Shown: positions 42,901-53,759 of the stretch, one piece after another
How the letters are laid out: each line of letters opens with the position of its first letter
How positions within the stretch are numbered: the stretch's first letter is position 1
NCBI GenBank assembly: GCA_050084515.1
Contig: CM114271.1
Coordinates: forward strand, 59,954,001 to 60,018,000
Reading direction: 5' to 3'
Length of the DNA stretch: 64,000 nt
Source of the DNA: Blasia pusilla
Lineage: Eukaryota > Marchantiophyta > Marchantiopsida > Blasiales
The notes under the pieces: generated by a model
The model's input: the letters and a program-made list of their open reading frames with translations, nothing else
What the model was told of the DNA's origin: nothing
The model's database searches: none
Program-made: the position numbers and the translations under genes

Positions 42901-45900
42901 CTTCATTTCGTCACCATATCCCTTAAGAATAAATTTTAAAAGTGAATTTTGAAAAAGATAAGGCATCGTATTGGGGAAATGCTCACGGTGTGATCCAACC
43001 AAGGAACAAGGAAAACAACGGATTAAAGAAATAGTAAATATATATACATATATATAAAAGAAAAATATTGCATGAACAAAGAAATCCATAAAGCTATGGA
43101 TGTTGGCAAACACTCACTCCTATTATCCAAACACTATGGGGTTATATTTTTCTTGGATCTCACACAATCCCATGGAGAGTGAGGCCACCAACCCTTTGCT
43201 TTTCCACTCCTTCTTATTCTTCTAGAAGGATTTTTGACTTGTGCTCAAGCTCCACGGATCCATAGGGCAAAATCATCAATTCCTAGAATTTCCTACACAC
43301 CTCTCTAGTGAGCTTTAAAGTGCATGGTTCTTCTCTAATTTTTAATGCTTTATTTTGGGTGTAGATTGGGAGATATCTTCCTCACTCCTAAGCTTTCTCA
43401 CGGTGTTTTTGTTTGTTGAATTGCATGGCCCGGGGACCTTGGGAGGTGTGAGCATATTGGGGGGAGGAAGCCATGGGCTATGAAATGTTGCCTAGGGTTT
43501 TAATCATTTGCCCTACCACTTCTTCTTTTAAAACTAGGATCTCTTGGAGAACTCCCACTTTCATTTTCTCACTCTTGTGATCATACGTATTTCTTTTGTT
43601 TTTTCGCCTTTTTTTTTAATCAAGTTAGGGTTTAATAGGCTCTCTTGGAGACATCCCAGATTTCTATTTATTCACATTTGTGTTTAGAGGTTTTCTTTTT
43701 CTTTTTCCTTTCTTTACAGCATGCTCTCTTGCAAAATTACTACCTCTTTTCTCACTTTATGGATAATCCATACTTATTTTATTGCCTCCGTTTATTTCTT
43801 GAACCAGGTGATATGTAAACCCTTAGAAAGGTTCCATTTCCATCTAATCATACACATTAATTTATTTATTTTTCGGTATTTTTTCGAGTAGACTTGTAGT
43901 AGCCTCTCTTGGAAATTCCCCCATATTCTTTCTCAAACATTTTTTTAAGAGTTTTTTTTTTCAATTTCCCTAGTTAATCTAGCATTTTTTGTAACAAGGA
44001 GGATCCTTTGACACATGTAAAATTTCATTCTATTTGAGTACAATTTTTGGATCCATGGTTTGTTGAGATGGTTCCACGTGTACGTCCATATCTCACTTGT
44101 TCCTAGGGATGACAAGTGAAATATATAGCAAGTCACTTGGAGAATGTCTTTTGTGGATAAACTTGTATAATCTACATATGTATTAGTGTAAGTTTTCGCT
44201 ATGTAAAATTCCATAATGTTGACACGTGTCCAAAACTTCTTGCATGTGAAGGGGTGGGAACTTCAACGTTGGGTTTGAAATTTTTGTGGGGAATTCTTCC
44301 CATTTTCAAAATAAATAATCAGATTCTAATCAGATTTTATTCACCAAAATTAGCCACTAGTGTGTATCCTAAAAATTGATAATTGGGAAAACTTTTGATC
44401 AAATGTATCTAACCATAGTATCTTATGGGGTCATGGGACTCATGGGGAACTTTTCAATCGCATTAATACCATTAAAAGTAGTCTCGAATTTCTCCCGAAA
44501 TGAGTTTTTCACCAGATGTCCGATGAAAAATTATATCCCAGGATTTTTTTTCTCGATTAGGTTTCCATCTCTGAAATTAGTTTTTGGAAATTTTCTCAAC
44601 TTTTTTCATTCAAAACTCCCTGATTTTTTTTTTCTCTTTTCCCTTTGCGAAAGTTTCATTTCTCCTTCTTCTCCCCTCTTTTTTCCTTCTTTCAAACTCT
44701 TTTACTGGTTTTTTTACCAGATCCCAATAATAATTCTCGTTTGTTTTCTTGTTACCAATGTCTTTCATAATTTTGTACTAATTTTTAAAATTTTGAGTAC
44801 CAAAAATTGAATCATAATTCTAAAAAAGGGTTAACATTGGCAAGTCACAAGAGGCCTTACAAGTTTCTTGTTGCACGTTGTGAGTAAGCTATGGGGATTA
44901 CGGCGAAACCATCATTTTCGGTTTTTCTTGGTATGCACATCCAATATTTACGGCCCTTACAAGTTCCCCCTGTTTTTTTATCGCCTCCATCTTTGCCTAT
45001 CCACATGTCCTAAACACATATTTGATAAGAACTTTCTTGCCATCCCTCTCAAAGGGCCACACATTGGTTTCTTAACTTTTGAATATTGTTTAGTACTTCC
45101 AAGTTAGGGATGGAAATGCTAATTTTTAACCAGCCAACGATACCCATAGAGCCATATCCCCAAATCACCCTAGATGAAGTTTGCGATAAGTCTCACTAGA
45201 CACATTTGAATCAAAATGGGTGCCTTTCAAGGTACCTCAGTATGAACAAACCACTTTCGTTGGGATTTCTAATTTCTCCCCATATTGAATAGATTAAGGG
45301 CCATGTCTTTCTATTAGCCGTATGTGACTTGCTTGGTGAAGAATAGATAGATATAATTAATCTATTCCATCGTATTAAGTTTGGAAGTCTTATGGTCATC
45401 GTGGCATTTTCCACTTGTGGGATGGATTTGTGCCAACAATATGCCCTTATAAGCCCCCACAACGTGAGCATAGCACTTAAACCCCTTAGCATAAGTGATT
45501 GAAATATACAAGAGACCGAGGAAATATATATCATGCGTGAAAGAAGATGAGGGAACCTATTGGATTAAAGGAAGGGGAGAGAGGCTACTCCATTCATCCT
45601 AGTGGTCGCATGAACTATTAGAGGAAATAAGGTAGGATTTGTTTATGCTAAGGTTCAAAAGGTTACTTTTCTTTATTGGTCTCTTCCCAATGAAAAATTT
45701 GTATGAAGATTTTTTTTCCTTAGGATTTTTTTCCAATTTTTTACTTTCTTGATGAAAAGAAACTAATTCACTCTTCAAACCCCTGCATTTAAGACTTTTT
45801 TGGATATATTTAGAGGTTATTTTTCAATGTGTGAACAATGTTGGTTCTTGCCAACCATTGATCCTTCATGGAGACTAAGTCCCTAATACTTTTCTTACCT

Positions 45901-46041
45901 TGAAAATAAAAAAATGTGTATGTCTTGATACTTGCATATGTCACTCAATGTTCACGGGAATGATTGTGTAACGTTTTGGCACCATTAATGGGCATTTTAC
46001 TTCAGTCAAAATAGGTTGACTATGGAGGTATCGATTTAAAC
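36980..46041. other. Long intergenic stretch, no gene recognised
   Basis: The first few hundred bases are probably the 3' UTR of the E2 gene (AAATAATCG-like A/T-rich signals near 37265). The remainder is AT-rich with long T and A runs. Plus frames at 38700-39077 and 37864-38166 and a minus frame at 39477-39818 exceed 100 codons. They show no domain, signal peptide or codon-level pattern that I trust. No RNA gene or clear repeat was found. Confidence 0.5.
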
Positions 46042-46300
46042 CAAGGTTGCATGTGGACAAAGTCTGTGTTCGCGAACATGTCCATATCCATGGACTTACG
46101 TCCATCCTATGGAAGGACTTGTCCATGTGGGCTCCACCTCCCCCCTCTTTCTCATGCCCCACACTTGCCTCCGTGTTTCTTATTGCCGCGCCCATCCCTA
46201 CCCTGCCTTGCCTTCCACCACCTTGCATAAGTGTGGGGCCCACCTCTTGCAATCCATATGCAGACTTTTCTGTCTTTGTGCAATCATGATTCAAACCTTG
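46042..46300 (+). mobile_element. MITE-like element, copy 2 of 3
   Basis: About 259 bp starting CAAGGTTGCATG and ending AAACCTTG, which are inverted with respect to each other. It has the same internal order as 27562-27814 in opposite orientation: GACAAAGTCTGTG, ACATGTCCAT, CTTACGTCC, GCCTTGCCTTCCACCA, GTGTGGGGCCCACC. Apparent frames inside are not conserved in the other copies. Confidence 0.6.
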
Positions 46301-46631
46301 TAGGAAAAAGTTAATGTCTCACCAACCGTTATAAAGAAAGCCTAAATTCTTCTCTCTAACATCTATACAAAAGTAGACAACCTCATTAGAACTAACCATC
46401 CAATTCTATCTCTCTCAAATTTCCAAGCCTTCTCAATGAAAACTTTACTTTACTCCATGTAACATGCTATAATAAAAGAAACTAGTTTATCGCAACCATA
46501 TTTACTAATCAAGAAAAGTAACTAATTTCTCGCACCCATATGCATGCTCTTCACGTGCTTGTCCTAAGCGGATCTGAAAGGTATGCCTTGTTCTAATATT
46601 GTCTATATTCTTATTAGAGATAGGCCTCTCA

Positions 46632-46925
46632 TCAACAAACACCTTCTAGTAGGCCACTTGTCTTATAGGGCGGTCTTGTATTGTGACACATCTCCCATCT
46701 AATTAGTATGTCACATCTAGCTAACTTAGAATAAACGTGTCTCATCATTAGACCATTCATGGCCCGGGCACCCACTTGTTTCTTCAACGAAGAATGAATA
46801 TTTTTACAACAATGTAAATGTAGATGATCTGCGACATCCGCAAAAATCCAACCCATGGGACCATGACCTGAAAGTGAACACAAGGATAAGGTCCATATCC
46901 CACATAAATTTCTTGCAACAAACAT
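46632..46925 (-). CDS. Hypothetical 97-codon frame with a true ATG
   Basis: Starts at an ATG and encodes a compact Cys/His-containing sequence (SGHGPMGWIFADVADHLHLHCC, then SLKKQVGARAMNGL and RCDILIRWEMCH). Composition looks more protein-like than neighbouring frames, with no low complexity. I do not recognise the family. It could be an exon of a decayed gene whose GC-rich upstream region is at 47240-48330, but no splice signals tie them together. Confidence 0.2.
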   Translation of the reverse strand: MFVARNLCGIWTLSLCSLSGHGPMGWIFADVADHLHLHCCKNIHSSLKKQVGARAMNGLMMRHVYSKLARCDILIRWEMCHNTRPPYKTSGLLEGVC

Positions 46926-47010
46926 TGTTGCTCCGATTAATTCCGACGGGCGAGAGCTGAAAAATCAACTCCCCCACCAATCAACAAATTTCAACCCGTC
47001 CCCCGAACAT

Positions 47011-47220
47011 CCCTAAATGTAGCAGGTCCCCTAGAACAAGCCCAAAACGTAGGGATTCTCTAATAACAAGCCCTAATTGTAGCAGGTCCCCGAAATGAAG
47101 CGCTAATTGTAGCGGGTCCCCAAGAGAAAGGACCAAATGTATGGGGTCCCCTAGAAGTATCCCTAAATACAGCGGGTCGCCAAGCAGAAGCCCTAAATGT
47201 AGGGGGTCCCGAAGAACAAG
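47011..47220. repeat. Minisatellite: seven tandem 30-bp units
   Basis: Units start at 47011, 47041, 47071, 47101, 47131, 47161 and 47191 with no length variation. The consensus is close to CCCTAAATGTAGCGGGTCCC followed by CTAGAACAAG. Because the period is 30, the minus strand stays open through the array as a 10-residue repeat of the GDPLHLGLLL type. Sequence divergence between units is moderate while the length is exactly constant. Confidence 0.9.
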
Positions 47221-47239
47221 CCATTTCCTCACGGGCGGT

Positions 47240-48330
47240 GTACCGAATCAAAGCTGGTTACCATAAAACTGCACCCCAACAACGCGGACTTTCTGTCCAA
47301 CAAGAGCGGAGGGCCGGCGACCCCCCACACGAGAGCAGCGTCCCTAAAGTTCGTTTAGGGCGTCGCGGGAGACAAAGAAATGAAACGGCCGCACAAGTTC
47401 ACTGGTACGTCACCAGCTTTCCACTGAAAGAGAAAGCGTCGCAGCTTTTCCTTCCCTCCCTTCCTTCCTTCCTCGCTACCGTCCGTCCGTCCGTCCAGTC
47501 CAACTCTGGTTAGTTCCGTAGACTAGACCCGTCTGGCTCGCGCTCGCGCTCGCTCACCGTGACGCGGGCAGTGTAGTAGACTGACCGACCGACCGACTGA
47601 CACGAGGAGGAAAAGGTGGGTCTGTGCCCCGGGCTCGATTCCGGGGGTCGGACGGACGGACCGATGGAGAAAATTGAACCCTAGCCTTAACCTTAGCTTC
47701 TCGGGTCAGGTGGGCAGCTGTAGGGTTGGTTGGGCTAGGGCGGGGCGAGGCGAGGCGTGGCGTGGAGGTATAGTCATGCCCAGTTGGAGGTGCCACCTCG
47801 GCGCAGAGAGGACAGGAAAGAGGGCGGGGTTGGGATTCGAGGGCGGCCAATGGGGAGGCGGGGAAGTAAAAGAAAGAGGCAGCGGAAGGAAAGATGAGAG
47901 GTTGCAGTCCACCGGAGTGGAAGGTACATCCATAGACCTTCGCTGGCTCCCGCCGATGGAACTCGCGGGGCTCGCTTTCGCGTGACAGCGCAGGATATTT
48001 CCTTCGATCCCCCCGGCGACCCGAGCCCTATAGGCCGGTAGAGAATATTCCCTTTCCTATGGCATCCATAAGGGGCGGGGTAACACCGCCGGGACTCCTT
48101 CCCCTCCGCGTGACTTTCAGTTGACGGGGAGGGAGTATTCTATCCACCCATTTCCCGTCCGATTCTCGACGGACGAATCCGAATGGCATCCTCTCCGTCC
48201 TCCCGCATTTTCTTCCCCATTCGTCGTCCATCTTTCGTCTCCGTCCCCTTCTCCTCCGTCGTCTGGACGGGCACCTATCCCGTCCATGTTCTTCTCCTTC
48301 CGTTGTTTCCTCTTATAACCCCCACCGACT
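47240..48330. other. GC-rich, CpG-rich block without a recognisable gene
   Basis: High GC with many CG dinucleotides and short tetranucleotide runs (CTTCC at about 47450, CCGT at about 47480, GACC at about 47580). Its look resembles the upstream region of the E2 gene at 28.6-29.4 kb, so it may be a promoter or 5' region of a lost or unrecognised gene. Frames inside are Pro/Arg/Gly-rich and overlap on both strands, typical of compositional bias. Confidence 0.4.
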
Positions 48331-48590
48331 GAATTATGGCTCAGCTTCACACTCTCATTTATCCGAATATAATTTTGGGTCTTTAAATTTTCCTACTCCC
48401 CTTTTTCTTCACCTCTACATTCCTTTCATTATTTTCTTATGCATTTTTCCCACCCCACGCGCTATTTCTTTTTTGCAAGGGTGTTGAAACCCCCTCCATT
48501 GTGAATGAAGGTTATTTGCCACTATGGGTTTGGAGAGGCCCTCTCTTCCTCCCACCCATCCATATCCACTACTAACCATTGGTGCGTGGT

Positions 48591-48593
<3 letters not shown>

Positions 48594-48658
<65 letters not shown>
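48594..48658. repeat. (AT)n microsatellite
   Basis: A pure AT dinucleotide run of about 65 bp. Confidence 0.98.
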
Positions 48659-48660
<2 letters not shown>

Positions 48661-50062
48661 GGGAGGATTGAGTTCTCGTATGTTCACCCTCTAGCTATCG
48701 AAGTCTCTAGTGACAAATATTTAATTTTTTCTTTACATGGGTGACCCATTTTAGTGCCAAAAAGAAACATTTTGGCATAGCATTGGGGCTACGTGTCTAC
48801 ACAATAATCACGGATCTCCCTCTAACATTGGAGCCAATGGAGAACATATCCAAAGCTTCACTAGAATGAAAAAACATTTTATTTATTTTTTTGGATAAGT
48901 TGGCTCCCCACTAAAATCCCCAACGCCCCAAACGACCAAAGATGCCATGTGCTCCACACTAGATACTCGTGGAAGTCCATGTAATCTCGTAGGCAAAGAT
49001 AATTTTTGGTTTTCCCCACAAAACTTTGAAGGAGGAGATCCCCCAATCGCAATAAAGAGCCATTTTAAAAGCCTCAGGGAGCAAAGGATAGCAACTTTGA
49101 CTAGTAAAGATGATTTTGCACAAACCTTGCTTTTATGAATATAATATAGACGACCAAAGGTAAAGTTAAGAGGTCGATTTATGTGGGGTGGGGAACCTTT
49201 TCAAAGCATGACTCCATGGCGCTGACTCTTGTTTGGGGGGGGTGGGAGAGGGTAGTGTTTTCCCTCAAGGAAATCAAATCAATGTCTTGGCATGAGCCTT
49301 GCTTTAATAGGAAAGTTGTGTACCGACTTTTGGATGTTCCATGGGCCTTCAAGAGAAAGATGGGGGACGGGTGGGGGAGGCTCTTTAATGATATTAACTT
49401 GCTATAGTGTGCCATATTTTTTGGGTTATTTTATGTAGCGGTATTTTCGTCTTTGGAAGCTTTTGTTTTCTATTTATTGGCTTTTATTTAATTCCTATTT
49501 TTAAGAAAGTGCTAAAGTGTGAGATCGCTCTTATCTTGTTTGTTTTGGTGGAGATGGATGGAAATTCGATGAGACCAAAAGTGGAGGAGGAAAAGGCTTT
49601 ATAAGGGTAATGAGGGATTTTTGAATTTCTTCAAAAATGGAAATTGTTCATCATTTGTGCAAGGACAAAGTTTGCAAGCATTAAATAAAGAAGAGGAGGA
49701 ATGAATGAATTTAGCCATAATGTTTTGATTCTCTTACGGTTTACCATTCATCAATGAACAAGAGATTCACGTTTAATTCATGCATCCCATGCTGCCAGTT
49801 TTCATTCTTCAATAACTGCCAGAAATAAATACAAGTTTTCTTTTTCTCTTTTCAAATGTAACGATTTTCGTTTGTGTGAGAGAGTGCATGAAAATTTCCA
49901 AGTTACCAAATATTCCCAACTTAATAATGCTTTAGAGAGAGAGAGATTTGTTTCTACTTTCTTTGGAAAAATCTTCCAGAATTGATACTTGATGGGAAAG
50001 TTGTCAAGGAAATAAAAGGTGACTTTGGAGAGTAGAGCAACCTGGGCTCATAAACCATCACA
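48659..50062. other. Intergenic AT-rich DNA, nothing recognised
   Basis: No credible gene or repeat boundary. Short frames such as 49183-49407 have no recognisable motif. Confidence 0.5.
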
Positions 50063-50197
50063 AATAATTTGGGAAGTTGATAGTGCGAGGTAGAGGTACA
50101 TAGCTCTCATTTATCAAGAAAGTAACCATGAATAATATGGGAAGTTGATAATGTAAGGTAGAGGTGCACAACTCTCATTTATCAAGAAAGTGACCAT
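50063..50197. repeat. Tandem duplication, about 68-bp unit
   Basis: Unit 1 (50063-50130) and unit 2 (50131-50197) share GGGAAGTTGATA, AGGTAGAGGT and CTCTCATTTATCAAGAAAGT. Confidence 0.85.
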
Positions 50198-50424
50198 TGC
50201 CTCCACGTAACGTATGCAATTTAATATCAAATACGAAAGTTTGTCCTTAGCAACAAGAAAATCCAAAAGGGTTTCATTTGATCAAATCTTGCTCGGAAAA
50301 AATAATGAAAGGACATGCTAGCTAGTTAGGAGATTGGCAAAGTAGATGTTGTGATATCCAACTCAAATATTGGAGAAAGTACAGTTTTTTTTTTGTGACT
50401 CTCGTGCGCATATGGTGGCAAGCA

Positions 50425-50920
50425 TGCATCAAGTGATATCTTGGATTGGGCATGTATTTTTGTTTGACGCCACAAGTGTGGGTTTGCAAGCACATTATCC
50501 TAAGTTTTGGTGGACGAACATGATGCCATCGTGAAGTGTAGAAGCATGCCTACAAGAGTGCTAAACGACATATATACTTCACTATAAGTATTATTCTAGA
50601 TACACGTAGGTAGTCTCAAGCAGTTAGACATTATAATTGACCGCCTTAGCTTTGGTCTATAACAGGGGTAGGCCTAAAATAGGAGAGGGACTTTGATGAA
50701 TATATCATGATCTCATGCATATAGAGATAGAATACACAATCCGGTGTGGGATAAATGGTTGCAAAAATTGGTGGATCCCAATGCTAACAATAGTGAGCAA
50801 GAAATGGGGTTTGGCATCAAGACGACTACCATGCCTATGTTGACAAAGGAGGCCATGGACACATATTTCCTCACGCGGGTTGTTAGTTTAGTTTTGTATG
50901 TAGCAACAAATATGGTTACT
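50425..50920 (+). pseudogene. Third copy: relic of the retroelement DNA methyltransferase domain
   Basis: A first block (50425-50530) encodes HQVISWIGHVFLFDATSVG, then AHYPKFWWTNMMPS, matching the HQVRAW...LLDAAS...AHRxRLWWTNLxP segment of the gypsy methyltransferases at 13.6 and 21.07 kb. After a frame break a second block (about 50738-50905) encodes VWDKWLQKLVDPNANNSEQE with MGF, matching VWDDxxQRLVEPNAxERExxMxF. Spacing between the blocks agrees with the other copies. No RT was recognised downstream. It is much more diverged than copies 1 and 2, indicating an older insertion. Confidence 0.8.
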
Positions 50921-52474
50921 ATGCGGCCACTTATGAGCTAGTCGTCGATGAAAAGTAGAATTGCAATGACTCACTTGAGATTATCCTTGGCCCCCAAAAC
51001 ATATGTGGTGTCATGCCAAATGGCACTAACTATACAAACCCATCCTTAAATAATTGAACCTCATCAACCATCAGGTGGTCCTCTTACATCTTACCAACAT
51101 AACTCACCATTGAATAACATGTTGCAATAGTAGCCAACATGTCTCATTGCAGACCACTAACACCACCAATGACATGTGTTGGAAAACCATTAACATGGAC
51201 ATCCCATGACTACCAATCCAGCCTAAACGCAATTGAATCCTCCCAATACCTCAACATAAACCCTATGGGATACAAACAAAATACCATCAACCAACATATC
51301 ATACAACTTGGCACTAACCACCACCTCTTGAGCTCTCACCATGGAACTATTGTTAGGATGCTCTAGCTACACCCTCACCAACAATCCCATATGGCACACT
51401 AGAGTTGTCAAGTGTCTTGTAGATCTTAAACTAACACCTTTCCAACTCTCTCCACTATAATACATCCCAAACCTTGAACTATTGTTTGACCCAATATCAA
51501 GGGTTTTACTACAAAGTAAAAAGAGCACGGGGTCTCGTCGAGACACTATATAAAAAAAGTTACACTTAGATTCAACTCTATAATCCTATTTTCTAGAATC
51601 ACAAAGAGACTTCTAGCTTGAGCCTTGCAAGAAAAAAAAAATTAGGTTGGATCTTGAGACCCAACTCGTTATGGGTCTGGTGAGGTTGAGTCGAACAAGG
51701 AGTTAAATGTATGAGGTTCCAAGTAAGGCAAAGGATATGCCTTGCCCCCTAAGGAATCTTGTCCTTTAGCCTTGATCTAACTCCTTCCATCTCTTGCCCT
51801 TAGCAAGAGCATGGCAGTTATTGTCAAGGTACGTCTTGAATGGCATCCTAGCTAACGATTTGAAACATGGCCAAACACGAATCATGGTCAAATATTTATT
51901 CTAAGTAATTAGTGAAAAGAGAGAGATATAGTCTTATGGAATGTTTTTTTCCCCTTCTCTATCTTAAGTATCTTACCATGGCTATTACTTTTGGCTCTGA
52001 ACCCAACCGTGGATAGATCTCCCAATTCCGTGCTTAGCTAGTTTGACCCCAAGATGACTTGGGTGAGTCTGACAACTTTTCCCACCCCAAATTAATTCAC
52101 CAGACTCACATTCGCCTCTTGTCTCATGTTATATGAAATACGTGACTTACCTCCCATCTCAACTCATGCATTCTCATCTTGAAGTTGGTATTGTTGCCAT
52201 TCGTGTTTCTTGCCTAGTCTCATAGCACTACACCCATCTTGATCAACTATTTCTGATTCTCGAGCCATTCATAATCAAGGAAGAGCTACTATCAAGGCTC
52301 TCTTTCTGCTTTCATGTTTCCCTTCATTCCCACAAGTGGTTCCTTTCATTGCCTCCCATGAGTTGTATTGCACTTGACTTGACTAAAGTCTTAGCTCATT
52401 GTCTAGTTTCAAGCATTGATATGAGTGTTTTTGCATATCTTAACCTTATTTTTTTTAGCTTTATCTACCTATTT
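50921..52474. other. Intergenic DNA, possibly decayed retroelement
   Basis: Follows the methyltransferase relic and might hold the rest of that element, but I could not recognise RT, RNase H or integrase motifs. No other gene seen. Confidence 0.4.
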
Positions 52475-52570
52475 TTTCCAAGTAGCTAGAGGAGCATCAC
52501 AAAGGCTCACAAGTAGCTAGAGGAGCATCACAAAGAGCTCTTTGTGATGCTCCTCTAGCTACTTGGAAAA
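52475..52570. repeat. Perfect 56-bp palindrome with an adjoining direct repeat of one arm
   Basis: Bases 52510-52537 and 52538-52565 are perfect reverse complements with no loop (centre AGAG/CTCT). A direct copy of the left arm lies just upstream (52474-52504) and pairs perfectly with 52540-52570. The absence of mismatches implies a recent origin, for example by template switching during replication or repair. Confidence 0.92.
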
Positions 52571-52629
52571 TTTGATATCCTTGTCAACTTGATTTGGCTA
52601 CCCCTAAGGATACAATAGATAATCAAGGT

Positions 52630-52745
52630 TGTATGTGGAACAAGTTTGTATCCACGGACATGTCCATGAATGTAGACTTACATCCATCCTATGGACTGAC
52701 TTGTCCGTGTGGATCCCATCTCCCCCTCCTTTCTCATTCCCTCCA
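52630..52745 (+). mobile_element. MITE-like element, copy 3 of 3, truncated
   Basis: Starts near CAAGGTTGTATGTGG (about 52625) and keeps CGGACATGTCCATG, CTTACATCCATCCTATGGAC and CCCCCTCCTTTCTCATTCC, matching the first half of 46042-46300. The second half is missing. Confidence 0.6.
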
Positions 52746-53205
52746 CGTTCAATAGCAAACTATATCAAGCTCAACCACCTAATCTAAAAAATGCAACACA
52801 ACATACAAGTAGTGCAATATTCACGAAGCATACATATCTCATTGAAAAATAATTCCTAATCCAAGGCAATTATGGGAAAGTCTTGAATCATAGGAACATC
52901 CAAGTTTCAGATGCCATTTATATATTATTCCTAGGCAAACATTGACCAACAATAATCTACAAACCTGATTATTCCACCCAAGCTTTGCACCAAACCTTTC
53001 TACCTCCCATGAGATTTCCAACTCCTAAAATCCTCTAGAACGCTCCAAATAATTGGTGAGTTTCTCGCAAGTTCCCATATACTCTTGCATACTTCATAAG
53101 TTTTCCATGAAACTAAGTACTCATTTTCTAATCTTCTTCCTCTCTAGACTCTATGTTGATCCAATATGGCTTCAACTTTGAGCACTTCTTTGTCTTCTAC
53201 CAAAA

Positions 53206-53530
53206 TTAGGTGAGCTTGTAGCAGTGTTCTTCGGGATGAATCTTGATCATCAAAAACTGTTTTCTTACATGGAACATATTATGAACTCTCCTAATCTTCG
53301 ACAAAAACATTAAGTTGTATGAAATATTCTTAACTCTTTCAAGTATCTCAAAGGATCTCCCATATCTAGGCGCCATTTTATCAAAGATACTTGGAGGTAG
53401 TTGATACAATCTTAGCGTTATCCCAACAAGATTTCCAACTTTAAAGTTTATTCATTGCCCAAAGTTCTTGGACTTTAATGGACAAGTTCTTACTTCTCTC
53501 TTGCATGAATCTCAAGCATGCATGAGCTGC
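53206..53530 (-). pseudogene. Gypsy integrase C-terminal relic
   Basis: The minus strand encodes LKVGNLVGITL, then YQLPPSIFDKMAPRYGRSFE, ILERVKNISYNL and VHNMFHVRKQF. This is the classic C-terminal end of a plant gypsy integrase (VGDxVW, KLAPRYxGPFxILE, HPVFHVSxLK). It is of the ordinary type, unlike the PHD-ended integrase of copies 1 and 2. The upstream part (to about 53530) gives fragments of the preceding helix (MQERSKNLSIKVQELWA). No flanking LTRs were recognised. Confidence 0.8.
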
Positions 53531-53759
53531 ATAAGTTCTTCCAGTGTTGATCATGGAAGAAACAATTGTGGGATGTGGCAAGAGAAATACTTGCTTTCCA
53601 CTGGGTGTACCTTGCTTAATTTCCCCTCCGAAACTTTCAATGTTTGAGCCACCTTAAGATTATGCCACATAGGAAAGGCATGTTGTTGGTTCAAATATTA
53701 ATTTATGAAGTTTTTGTAACATGAAATTTTCTTCTAAAAAAGTCTTGATATCTACCACT

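Noticed and set aside
48415-48744. Frames made of Ile/Tyr repeats
   Set aside because: They are translations of the (AT)n microsatellite.
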